DNA of 64,000 nucleotides, taken from NCBI GenBank assembly GCA_015183035.1, contig JACZZP010000002.1, positions 868,001-932,000 on the forward strand, given 5' to 3'. A program made the position numbers and the translations under genes. Shown here in pieces: positions 47,626-57,700 of the stretch. The first letter of the stretch is position 1. Every line of letters starts with the position of its first letter. Origin of the DNA: Meloidogyne chitwoodi. Its lineage: Eukaryota; Nematoda; Chromadorea; Rhabditida; Meloidogynidae. Under the pieces are notes generated by a model. The model ran no database searches. It saw only the letters and a list, made by a program, of their open reading frames with translations, and was not told where the DNA came from.

Positions 47626-50600
47626 TTAATTTCTTTGTATACGCCTATTTCTCAATTCTAAATAATTTTCCAAAGGAGAAGGGGGAGATGAATTAGCATT
47701 AGGAGTAATTTCAATGGGAACTGGCACGACTGTATTTTCTAAGCTAATTTCATTTTCTTTTGTTTGAATGGGTAAATTCTGTTCTGTATTCTCCTTTTCA
47801 AATTGAGAAGGGACGGGTAATGTATTTTGATCCAAAGAATTATTTTCCAATTCTAATGGGTAAATGTGACTAACATTGCGAGTGGTAATACGGCCGGAGT
47901 GTGAAAGTTTAATTTCTGCTGTGTCGGGTAAATCGTTTTTGTTTTTAAATAGATTTGTTACTATTGCCGTTTGCCAAAGGGAGCGGGGTGTATTGGGATC
48001 GTGAACTAATACAAATTCTTTTAATTTCGGCCATTGTTTGTTATACTGGTGTGATTTTTTGTAATTCTCTCTAAGACTCAAAATATAATCGTTTATCCAC
48101 TTTTGAAAGAAATATTTGGAATAGTTAGAGATTGAAGACCAAAGGTTTTGTATAGTGTCAAAATTGGATAATTCAGCGGGGGAAGGTGTAACAGTTGCAG
48201 TGTCAGGCGAAAGGAAAATGGGCAAATTAATACCGTAGGGTCTGAAAAAGTCAATTGGACGAAGTGGCTTACTTTCCGCGGGATTGGACGAATCAAAGGT
48301 AATGGGTCTGGAGTTAATAATAGTTTCAATTTCGGCCAGTATGGTGCGAATATGTTCAGGTGAGTATACTCTGGGGACGGTTCCCTTTGAGAGTGTTCGG
48401 CGTAAATGGAATTTGATGAGCGAAACCATACGCTCATAATGACCGCCGCGCCAAGGGGCAAAGGGCGTGCGTAGGTTCCACTCGATATGAATATAGTCTG
48501 AAGTTTCTTTCAACATTTTCCTAAAAGAAACAAATGTGGGGGCTTGATCGGAATATATCGTTGTTGGTACACCAAATTTGGCGGAAAATCTACGGAAGGC
48601 AAGGACAATGTTGAGGGCTGATTGATCGTTTACTAAATCGAGAGATAATGCTCGAGTTGTGAGGCAAACCCAGAGGCAAATCCAATATTTGTTTGTGGGA
48701 GGTTTTGATCGAAAGGTTTTCTTTTTTAACTCAGAATTGTAACAATAGAGTGGACCACAGAAGTCTAAACCAACAGAAAGAAATGGGCTAGCTTGTCTAA
48801 CTCTGCCAGCTGGAAAATCGGGAAACGGTGGTGCAACGTACGGTAAGGCGTTGAACCGTCGGCAAGGAAGGCACTGAATGTGAATGGCTCTCGAGACTAT
48901 TCTTCTACCGTGGGGTATCCAATATTGCCTGCGGATAAATGAAAGAGTTGACAGTGGACTACTGTGGTGATTAAGCAAGTGTGTTTCATAAATGATTAAT
49001 TTTGTAAGGTTTGAATGAGGAGGGAGATATATAGGTTCTTGAGTTGAAATTGGGAGCAAACTATTTCCTAATCTTCCTTTAGATCGAATTATTCCTTTAT
49101 CATCCGTAAAGAGTCCTAATGCTTCATTTTCTCTATCTGGGGGAGGAAAGAGAGATTGCTCGTGTTTTATTAGGTAATCAAGGGAATGGCGTATTTCTGG
49201 GAACGAAATTTCGAGGTTTGGAAATTGCATTTTCTTTCGGCAATTTTTTATAAATCTGAAAAAATATGCAGTGGAGCGTAATAATTTCGGAATACGAGAG
49301 AATCGAGATAAATTTAAAAGCGGTTCGGAAATTTCGGGATCAATTTTTTGAACCTGGAAAGTACATATAGGTCCATTTGTAGTCGAGGGGGTTAAATAAT
49401 GATTATTAGAATTAAATTCTTTAATACTTATCTCAAAGGAGGGTAGGCCAACTGAATTCCACAACCAGCTCGGTCCTTTCCACCATAAGTCCATATATTG
49501 AAGTGACGTTCCTTGAATGCCTCCACGTGTTCCAATATCGGCAGGATTATTAATACCAGGAGTATGTCGTACAATTAAATTTTTTATGCTGCGAATCGAA
49601 TTTACACGGTTTTGGACGAAAATATCTCGAATTATTGTGGGGGAATTAAGCCAAGAAAGGACGGTTGATGAATCAGTCCATAAATTAAGGGTAGGGTCTA
49701 GGATTATATTAGTCAGGTGTTTGAACACAAATTGAAGGGCTTTCGAGCCAAGGACAACAGCAATAAGTTCAAGTCGGGGAATAGTGAGATTTGTGCCCTT
49801 TTTATGTATTGGTTTAATTTTAGTTTTACTAAACAAGATAGAACTTTCCGCTGAGAATTGGGAATGATATATAGTTCGTAAGTATACGGTAACGCACATA
49901 GCAATAGATGAGGCATCGGTAAAACAATGTATTTCATAGTTTTTGTCATGGGTATAGTTAGAGAAATATTTTCTGGGTATCGTGATTATTCCTTCCTTCC
50001 AATCGTTTTGTAGCTTATTCCAGTCGGTTTCGGCGTCGGGACTTAACTTCTCATCCCACTTTAAGTTTTCTTTCCATAGACTTTGCAAAAATAATTTTAA
50101 AGGCAAAATGACAGGTGAAATCATGCCTAGGGGGTCATAATGAGACGCGGTGAAGGCTAAAATGGAACGTTTAGATGGTGGGGATTTAAATGAGGGACGA
50201 TGAATTTTGAAGCTCAAATTATCATTTTCGGTGTTCCAGCCAATGCCAAGAAACTTTTGAGAGGATCCGGCGAGTATATCTTCCTTGGGTAAAGCGGAAA
50301 TAATTTCTGGTGAATTACTGGCATATTCTCTTATTTTCATTTTAGCTTTTAAGAAATGTGAAGAAAGGTCAAGGCATTTGTTTATTCCTTCCTGCGGGTC
50401 AGTTGCTGAGAGAAAGATATTGTCAACATATATATTTTCTTGTAAGTGGCTAAAGGAAGGGTCTTGAGAAAGATGATGGCGAATGATTATTGCGAGAAGG
50501 AAGGGGGAGGAGGTCAATCCAAAGGCGACGCGGGCAAAACGGAAAATTTGAATATTCGAGGGAGAAGGGGGGTGATTGATATTTTTTAACCACAAAAAAC

Positions 50601-50757
50601 GACAACAGTCACGATGAATAGGGTTTACAGAAATTTGGAGAAATGCTTTTTCAATGTCACATATTATGGCAATTTTGGGAATACGAAATCGTAAAAGTAA
50701 GCCAATGAGTTCTGGGACTATTGATGGGCCGGGATGTAAACAATCGTTTAAAGAGAT
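47626..50757 (-). CDS. BEL/Pao pol: reverse transcriptase (C-terminal part), RNase H, integrase
   Basis: The continuous open frame runs from about 50757 to the stop at 47626; its first Met is at 50595. Near the start it carries the RT palm motif A (CDIEKAF, about 50670). The second palm motif is YVDN (about 50430), where YVDD is commonest. A Peptidase_A17-type linker (DPLGMISPVILPLKLFLQSL) follows. RNase H is marked by CFTDASS, LWTDSSTVLSWL and HTPGINNPADIGTRG. Integrase has an HHCC zinc region (LLNHHSS...IQCLPCRRF) and catalytic D-D-E at GLDFCGPL, IYSDQAPTF and GGHYERM. A basic/polar tail ends the protein. The frame is shifted relative to the gag ORF upstream (see findings). Nothing else in it is broken. 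Confidence 0.93.
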   Translation of the reverse strand: MSLNDCLHPGPSIVPELIGLLLRFRIPKIAIICDIEKAFLQISVNPIHRDCCRFLWLKNINHPPSPSNIQIFRFARVAFGLTSSPFLLAIIIRHHLSQDPSFSHLQENIYVDNIFLSATDPQEGINKCLDLSSHFLKAKMKIREYASNSPEIISALPKEDILAGSSQKFLGIGWNTENDNLSFKIHRPSFKSPPSKRSILAFTASHYDPLGMISPVILPLKLFLQSLWKENLKWDEKLSPDAETDWNKLQNDWKEGIITIPRKYFSNYTHDKNYEIHCFTDASSIAMCVTVYLRTIYHSQFSAESSILFSKTKIKPIHKKGTNLTIPRLELIAVVLGSKALQFVFKHLTNIILDPTLNLWTDSSTVLSWLNSPTIIRDIFVQNRVNSIRSIKNLIVRHTPGINNPADIGTRGGIQGTSLQYMDLWWKGPSWLWNSVGLPSFEISIKEFNSNNHYLTPSTTNGPICTFQVQKIDPEISEPLLNLSRFSRIPKLLRSTAYFFRFIKNCRKKMQFPNLEISFPEIRHSLDYLIKHEQSLFPPPDRENEALGLFTDDKGIIRSKGRLGNSLLPISTQEPIYLPPHSNLTKLIIYETHLLNHHSSPLSTLSFIRRQYWIPHGRRIVSRAIHIQCLPCRRFNALPYVAPPFPDFPAGRVRQASPFLSVGLDFCGPLYCYNSELKKKTFRSKPPTNKYWICLWVCLTTRALSLDLVNDQSALNIVLAFRRFSAKFGVPTTIYSDQAPTFVSFRKMLKETSDYIHIEWNLRTPFAPWRGGHYERMVSLIKFHLRRTLSKGTVPRVYSPEHIRTILAEIETIINSRPITFDSSNPAESKPLRPIDFFRPYGINLPIFLSPDTATVTPSPAELSNFDTIQNLWSSISNYSKYFFQKWINDYILSLRENYKKSHQYNKQWPKLKEFVLVHDPNTPRSLWQTAIVTNLFKNKNDLPDTAEIKLSHSGRITTRNVSHIYPLELENNSLDQNTLPVPSQFEKENTEQNLPIQTKENEISLENTVVPVPIEITPNANSSPPSPLENYLELRNRRIQRN

Positions 50758-53330
50758 GGTTTCCCGCTGTGTGCCGATCCATCATAAACAATCCTAACTT
50801 TTGCCTTCTCTGGCTGAATAACTGGGTGATGGGCCAAATAATGGAGGGGAAATGAGTGAGAATATGAGTTAGGTGGATGCTCGATAATACCCAAACGAAA
50901 TTGTTCCTGAATAATATCATCGTATTTTTGTAATAATTCTGGGGTTTTCTGGAGGTTTTTGTATACCGATCGTAATCGACCAGAACAGAGACCGAAATTT
51001 GAGGGTAATGGGATTGTTTTGGGATCGGACTTGAAGGGCAGGTTTACTTCATAACGGCCATTTTTATATTTTAAATTAGAGAGGGTTTCATTATATATCA
51101 GTTCGTTTTGCAGGTTAGTTGGATTTGGGTCATCTGCTATGCCAATTCCTTCCAAAGAGAAAAAATCGGTTGGGGGATCAGGCGGAAGATTTTGCTCTGA
51201 GAAGTTAACAATTTGATTAAAATAGGTGGGGGAAAAATTATAGGGATTTCCAGCAACAATAATACCAATCAAAGTGTGTACAAGATTATAGCCCGAGGGC
51301 AGTTTCATAATCGGGGTTGGCTCTAAATCATAATAGTGATCGGCGCCTAATAGGATAACGGGTAAGGCGGTTTCAGGGTTAAAAATCAGTTCAGAACTAT
51401 AAGAAAGAAGAGCAGAAGAATAAGGTATATATCGTGTAGGTTGTGTTAAATGATTAAGGGTATTAGCTTTGACGATAAGGGATCGGCCATCAGTCAATCG
51501 GAGACCGAATGAGGTAAGGAAAGAATTCGTTGGTAAACAATTGGGGTTATTAAAGACTCCTAAATTCATCGAAGTTGGGGTTAGAGACAATTGTAATTCC
51601 TTAGCTTTAACATAATGAATATACGTGTTAGTACTAGCATCATCAAGCATTATAATACCTGACATTGAAACTGAGGGATTTTTAGGATTAAATATTTGGG
51701 CGCGGATGCATTTTAATAGCACAGAACCATGAGATTTAGAAGTAGAAGAAACATTTGTTTGGGACGGATTCCCGGGGCTACTTCCTTCATCTTGTGCCTT
51801 AACAGGTACTGAAAGATTATTTAAAGGAGTTGGTTGCGAAATCGGTACTGGAAAATATTGGGGGTTTATTGGCGGAGAGTATTGTCTATTCTCATGAAAA
51901 TAGGAGTTGGGAGAAAAATGTTGATGGGAATAATATGGTTGCGTATGATGTGCATAATTAGTTGAACTATAACGTGGGGTTTGCGGATTTGTTCGGTTTG
52001 TATTGGAATTATTCATTTGAGACGGACAGAGAGCTCGTGGATGCATTTCAGAACATTTAAAACATTTTAGTGGGCTAGGACAGGCACGATACGAATGACC
52101 TTCTTTTAAGCACTTAGAACATTTTTTCAATTCTCTTAGGCGGGTATATCGAGAATTTGAGTCGGGATATTGCCTGCAGGAGGAAGAAAAATGACCAGGC
52201 TTTCCACAAAAAATACATGAAGAGTTCGGCTTGTGATTTGAAAAGGAAGATGAGTTTTGCGCTTTCCCTTGCGCAACGAATGTAAGAGTGGATTGTGGCA
52301 TATGGGGAGGCGAAAAAGAACTTGGTTGGAACGGGGAGGTTGGTTTTGGCATAAAAGGGCCTTTTGACGCAGATTGGGGATAAATGGCACTTACTTCTTG
52401 TTTCCTTTTGAGTACGGACTTGAGCTTCCTTCGGAGGTTTGTCGTGGTCCAATCAGCACCAATTGATTCCTTTTCCTTGTAAATTTCTTCCAAAAGGTAT
52501 GGGGGGAGCTTTGATTCAACCTCCATTTGTATGTGAAGACCATCTACGTTGTTGCCTTGTTGTTCAATTTGTATGCAAAGTCCTTCAAACGAATCTACAA
52601 GGTCATTTAAATCTTTACAGAAATACTCGCCCTTACGGACACGAGGGAGATTTTTAAGTGATTGGTGTAAATTACGGGCTATTTCTTCGGAATTTCCATA
52701 TTTTTCGGTTAATAGTTCGATGGCATGATTATATGATTGATCGGTAAGTGGTAATGGTTCAATTAACGAAAGGGGGGCTCCAACTAGACACGTTTTAAGA
52801 TACGATAATTTAATTGATTCAGAAAGATCGGGGAGATCACCAACTGAGGCCTTAAACTGATTCCAAAACGATAAAAATTCAGTACATTTTCCGGAAAATT
52901 TTGGTAAGTCCATACGTGGGAGGTGCGAATGGGAGGCTTGGGATGATTTTTTGGGTAAAGCTCCATCTAAAACTGCTCGGGAATTACGTAGGGTACGGGT
53001 ATAACGTTTAAGATCATTCATCACTCGGATATAAGCGGTTTCATTAAGGAAGGCCTCGTATATGGTACTGTCATGTCCTCTCTCTATTCCGGTCATAGAG
53101 GCTCTCAAGGCCATCCAAGAGGTATGGGCGTTCGAGATATCATCTAAAATTTCAGTAGTATTTTTATTTTCAATGTCTAGTGTTGTTATAATGGCTTGAA
53201 TACATTCGTTGAACTGACTGTCGGAGTGTAGCGGGTTTTTTATTGGAAGATTGAATACCTTTTGATTTTCTAGGATTTCTGTTGCATCATGGCAAAGTCC
53301 GATGATAATCTCTCGGAATGCTAAGGACAT
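50748..53330 (-). CDS. BEL/Pao gag, protease and N-terminal RT ORF
   Basis: 860 codons starting MSLAFREIIIGLCHDATEIL at 53330. Residues about 140-290 form the DUF1759-type gag core (LPKFSGKCTEFLSFWNQFKA, later LLTEKYGNSEEIARNLHQSL). Cys/His knuckles follow at about 370-440 (CIFCGKPGHFSSSC, CSKCLKEGHSYRAC). A Pro/Tyr/His/Asn-rich linker precedes the aspartic protease (about 560, IIMLDDASTNTYIH; DDAS instead of DTG is usual for BEL). The start of RT (FGLCSGRLRSVYKNL; KVRIVYDGS at about 847) is followed by a stop at 50748, just before the conserved block that continues in the next frame. The ORF is otherwise intact. Confidence 0.92.
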   Translation of the reverse strand: MSLAFREIIIGLCHDATEILENQKVFNLPIKNPLHSDSQFNECIQAIITTLDIENKNTTEILDDISNAHTSWMALRASMTGIERGHDSTIYEAFLNETAYIRVMNDLKRYTRTLRNSRAVLDGALPKKSSQASHSHLPRMDLPKFSGKCTEFLSFWNQFKASVGDLPDLSESIKLSYLKTCLVGAPLSLIEPLPLTDQSYNHAIELLTEKYGNSEEIARNLHQSLKNLPRVRKGEYFCKDLNDLVDSFEGLCIQIEQQGNNVDGLHIQMEVESKLPPYLLEEIYKEKESIGADWTTTNLRRKLKSVLKRKQEVSAIYPQSASKGPFMPKPTSPFQPSSFSPPHMPQSTLTFVAQGKAQNSSSFSNHKPNSSCIFCGKPGHFSSSCRQYPDSNSRYTRLRELKKCSKCLKEGHSYRACPSPLKCFKCSEMHPRALCPSQMNNSNTNRTNPQTPRYSSTNYAHHTQPYYSHQHFSPNSYFHENRQYSPPINPQYFPVPISQPTPLNNLSVPVKAQDEGSSPGNPSQTNVSSTSKSHGSVLLKCIRAQIFNPKNPSVSMSGIIMLDDASTNTYIHYVKAKELQLSLTPTSMNLGVFNNPNCLPTNSFLTSFGLRLTDGRSLIVKANTLNHLTQPTRYIPYSSALLSYSSELIFNPETALPVILLGADHYYDLEPTPIMKLPSGYNLVHTLIGIIVAGNPYNFSPTYFNQIVNFSEQNLPPDPPTDFFSLEGIGIADDPNPTNLQNELIYNETLSNLKYKNGRYEVNLPFKSDPKTIPLPSNFGLCSGRLRSVYKNLQKTPELLQKYDDIIQEQFRLGIIEHPPNSYSHSFPLHYLAHHPVIQPEKAKVRIVYDGSAHSGKPSL

Positions 53331-53443
53331 TTTTTTTTGTTTTACGAGGGAGAAAACAAGGGTAAAAAAAAATAAACGGATTTTTATAAATTTGGGTTAA
53401 GTAAAATTCACTTAATTTACGGTATTCAAGTTCACGGCTGAGC

Positions 53444-53799
53444 TGTCAGGAATTTGCCTTATTTTTTCCTGATTATAAAGAATAAACACAAATTTTTATT
53501 TAACAAGTTTATTCAAAAAAAGGTTTACAATTTTTTAATTAAAAACGAATTTATTTTTATAACGGACAGAGATTGTGTAAATTTTTTTTTTATTTTTATT
53601 CAACGGATAAGAGTGTGTAGAAAAAAAAGGGGGAGAAGTCAACCAGTGAAGGTTTTTTAACGGGTGCAGAAAGGCGGGTGAATTACTTTTTTTTTTCTTT
53701 TTATTATTTTTCCAGAAAAAGGGAGAGTATAAAGATTGGCTTTAAAAATGTGCAGTATTATAGGGAGATTTAAATAATAAACAAATCAAAGATTTGACA
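53444..53799 (-). repeat. 5' LTR of the BEL/Pao retrotransposon
   Basis: 356 bases, bounded TGTCA...TGACA. It has one more T than the 45857-46211 copy in the T run before CTTTTTATTATTT. On the minus strand this LTR holds the promoter and the start of the element's RNA. Confidence 0.95.
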
Positions 53800-53869
53800 A
53801 AAGGAAGTCGATCTCGTACTTTCTCTGACCTTAATACCACCATCACAGAACCATCACCGTGTCGTAGCT

Positions 53870-54432
53870 TGTAGACGATAACATAGCTCCTAGAACTTTG
53901 GCCAATAGAACCAGCGCCTTAGCGTGGCTCCTAAGACCTTAGTCTCTAACACCAACGCCGTTAGCGTAGCTCGCCAAACCTTTGTCTCAAGCACCACCGC
54001 CGTCAGCGTAGCTCGTAGACCATTGATGTCGCTCATAGACGTTGGAGTAGCTCATAGACCGTTGTCGTAGCTTGTAGACCTTAGTATAGCTCCTAGAACC
54101 TTGGCTCATAGAACTAACGCCTTAGCGTGGCTCTTAAGACACCAGTTTATTGAACAAACGCCTTAGCTTAGCTCCTAAGACACCAGTTTATTGAACAAAC
54201 GCCTTAGCTTAGCTCCTAAGACCTAAGTCTCTAGAACCAACGCCGTTAGCGTAGCTCGCCAAACCTTAGTCTCTAGAACCAACGCCGTTAGCGTAGCTCG
54301 CCAAACCTTTGTCTCAAGCACCACCGCCGTCAGCGTAGCTCGCAAAACCTTGGCCCATAGAACAAACCGTTAGTGTAGCTCGTAGACCGTTGACTTGCTC
54401 GTAGTCATAGACCGTTGGCGTTGCTGTAGAAC
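53870..54432. repeat. Minisatellite with a unit of about 42 bp
   Basis: About a dozen degenerate units around AACGCCGTTAGCGTAGCTCG and CAAACCTTAGTCTCTAGAAC. Adjacent units at about 54216-54340 are 42 bases each, and two consecutive 41-base variants contain ACACCAGTTTATTGAACAAA. The array is C+G-richer than its surroundings. It sits between the retrotransposon and the right inverted end. No coding sense was found. Confidence 0.8.
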
Positions 54433-54596
54433 AGGAGAATGGTAAAATTGCGGTTTATATAGTATCGAACTTTTAAAAATACTATAAAAACCCCCATTTC
54501 TACTTCCCCTATCAGTTTACTATAAAAACTCGGACAAACATATAGTAGAAAAACTCCTCAATTACATATACCATTTATATTATAAAAATATTTTTA

Positions 54597-54629
54597 GTCA
54601 TTGACGAAAAGTCCGTTGACTTAAAGTCA
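54597..54629. repeat. Right inverted end of the mobile block
   Basis: GTCATTGACGAAAAGTCCGT and the following TGACTTAAAGTCA are the reverse complement, with few changes, of 45477-45509. Just to the left (54440-54595) is A+T-rich sequence with repeated ACTATAAAAAC motifs. Confidence 0.6.
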
Positions 54630-54714
54630 AGGAGCCCTTTCTTTCACTATTAGAAAATTTCTTTTATTAAATTTATTAAAAATTAAAAAATTATTTTGAG
54701 GAAAGTTTTCCTCA

Positions 54715-57700
54715 ATGTCAAATAAAAGTGATAGTGAAGAATGCTTTGAAGATGCTGTTGATACATTGGCAACTTCCTCCTATTGTTTAGAAAAATTATC
54801 TCGAAATTCTTTCCAGAATTCTATACCTCCTCCATTAGAGCCACCGCCACCATTACCCGGTCATCTAACTTCTCCAGAATGTGAACTTCCTCCTTCACTA
54901 CCAATATCGCCAACTTCTCCAATTCCACCTCCATTACCGCCAAGAATGCCTTTGCCAAGAAAACCAGAACAACAGAAAAATAATGTCATTTATGCTCAAG
55001 AGATTACAAAAACTCCAGATCAGCAACTTTATGGTCGTCAGCGTGGACATGTTAAAACTAACTCACTAGATCGTGGCCTATCACTTGCAAAATGTATGAA
55101 AATAGGTTAGTACATTTTCTATTTTATTCTTTTCTATTCGAAAAGGTCCATTTCCGCCTCCAACTACATCAAAATCAAATTCTTTAACTCGCGGTGTTTC
55201 TCCTAGTGATTTACTTCCAGTTATGGATGAGAAAGATACGCAAGCACAAGGAGTAATTCAAGGAGTTATTCAACAAGTACTTCGGGATAATTCTACTGTT
55301 GAAATTAATATAAATAAAAATAAAGAGGTTACTGATCTTTTTATTTTAAGTATTTTTTAGTTTTAATAAAATTAGGTAGATGATGACGCATCTACATCTA
55401 CTAGTATTATACCTACAATAAGTGCTAAAAGTTCATCCTTTTCTCTTCAAAGGAATAAGACAGAGAATCTTGAAGATGAACAAACTCCAAATTTTCAGAA
55501 GGTATTTATAAATTTCATTTTTTAACAAATAATACAAATTTACGCGAGATATTTTGCTTTTTTTAGTGATATATAATGATTTTTAATTTTAGTTATTTCA
55601 GTTCCTTTAAAATATTATTGATGTTATTTTTATTATTCATTTTCAGAAAACCAGCTTTCCTCACTATGAAAATGTAAATACTAATCAATCTCCAACTTCT
55701 TTGAGGCCAAAAGTTTTGTTATGTGATTTAGGCGAACATAAACATACTTTAACTGGAAATAGCAAAAAACGAATTGATGAACGTCAACATCGGAGAAGTG
55801 CTTCTGATAAATCCCCAACTAGAGTATTTTACTTTAAAGTTCTTTTTAAAATTATTTTTAGGTTAAAACTTCTACTTCAAATAGTCAAAAATCTTCTACC
55901 TGGGGAAAGTCAATGGATTCACAAAAGTCAGAATCGATAGATCCGATTTCTCGTGATGTTGAGAGAAGAATGTCTTTAAAAGATAAACCTTTTACTTCAA
56001 ATAATAAAAATGAGTTTGTTTTTTTATTTTAATTATTTTCTAAAATAATTTTTATAGAATTGAAGGAAATGATGCTTCTTCTACAGATGATGCTTTTGGT
56101 CAGAAACACACAAATATTGAATATATTCGTAGATTTGCTCGTAATTATGGAATGGCTGCTTCTGATTATTTACGTGATACAATGCAAAAAGTTAGGCAAC
56201 AAGCTGATAATCTAAAGTATTTTTTTAAATTTAAATAGGTTCTTTTTTATTTTAATTTAAATTTCAGTAAGATAGGTACCAATTTATTTTTAAGAAAAAG
56301 CAAAAAAGCAGAGATTGTTATAGGCGAAAATGACATGGATGGCATTTCTTCAGTTTGCTTTTTTAAATTTTTTCGATTTTTGATTTTCTAGCCTGGTGAC
56401 AGTGAGGAATTATCTATTGCTCAATGCGTCTCAGATTCTTTAACTTCTGGCTCAATTCAGTTAACTAGAAAAATGCGTGCAACTAACTCTGCAGAACCTC
56501 CATCTTCTACTATTCGAGGTATTTCTAATAATGCATCTTCTATAACTCAAACAACAATATGTCGACCTAAAAATGCTAAAAAGGGACCTTTTGATTTTGT
56601 ATGTTTTTATTCAAGTACTTTTATTATTTCTTTTTTGGTAATTTAGGAACAACTACGTTTGGTACAAGAATTGAACCATGAACATACTGGTGCAATTTGG
56701 TGCATTAAGTTTAGGTTTGTTATTTAATAATACAATATTATTTAAGATTACCTAATAATTTATTCTTTTAACATTTAGCGACTGTGGTCGTTTGTTAGCT
56801 ACGGCTGGTCAAGATAGAAATGTCCGTGTTTGGTTTGTTTTTTCTTTCAATTACTACATTTGATTCTTCTTTTTTAAGGGTTCTTCGTTCACAACTAAAT
56901 TATTTTTCTTCGCTTCGTGAACGTTATGGTCATGAAGTTGCCGACAATTTGGATTATTCGACAATGCAAAATATTGGAAATATTAGACCAGAATTTTATG
57001 AAAATGGAGAAGATGAAAGGTGTACGACAGCAAGTTCTCACGATGAAGCAAAAAAACACCAAAATGCTTCTGGACCACCAGTTGTTAGTACAGATACGAA
57101 ATCAGGGTATTCTGCCATTCCTTCTACTTCATCTTCATCATCTTTTACCACCCAACAAAATGATTCATCAAATAATGGAAATGTGAGTAATGAACAAGGT
57201 AAAGCTTTTTTTATTTTAAATATTCTAGCATAAGGGTTATTACTTTGCGAGATGGTTTCATTTTAAAGTTTATGCAATTTAATCTTCGGAATTTGAACAA
57301 AAGATTTAACCTTTTTTATCTTTATTAATTTAGCATCCAGATCTAACACATCATATTTTAATATTTTTTCTTCTATTCCATTTTGTGTTTTTCGTGGCCA
57401 TACCGCAGATGTTCTTGACCTTTGTTGGTCTCCTCGTAATTTTTTTATTCTTTCCTGTGGAATGGACAGAACGGGTAAAAAGAAATTATATATAAATTTA
57501 AAAATAATCATAATGTTTTTTAGTTAAACTTTGGCATCTAACTCGTAATGAATGTCTTTGCTCCTTCCAACATGTTGATTTTGTTTCTTGTATTGCTTTT
57601 ATGCCTAAGGTAAATTTTTATTATTTTTTAATTTTTAAATCTAACAGGATGACCGCTATTTTATTTCCGGTTCGTTGGATGGGAAAATTCGCCTTTGGAA

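Larger units (their letters stand above)
45857..53799 (-). mobile_element. BEL/Pao LTR retrotransposon, about 7.9 kb, recent insertion
   Basis: A complete element in minus orientation: 5' LTR 53444-53799, gag-protease ORF 53330-50748, pol ORF to 47626, then two short ORFs (47506-47120 and 46965-46198) and the 3' LTR 45857-46211. The LTRs differ by one homopolymer base. Both outer flanks read AAAG. The primer-binding site should lie just inside the 5' LTR (about 53425-53443, GCTCAGCCGTGAACTTGAAT on the minus strand); the matching tRNA was not identified. A short purine tract (CTTGGGAG) precedes the 3' LTR. Domain order protease-RT-RNase H-integrase and a DUF1759-type gag place it in BEL/Pao. 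Confidence 0.95.

Noticed and set aside
53870..54432. Coding tandem repeat (unit of 42 is a multiple of three)
   Set aside because: Units vary by one base, stops occur in the frames and no flanking exon connects; minisatellite is the simpler reading.
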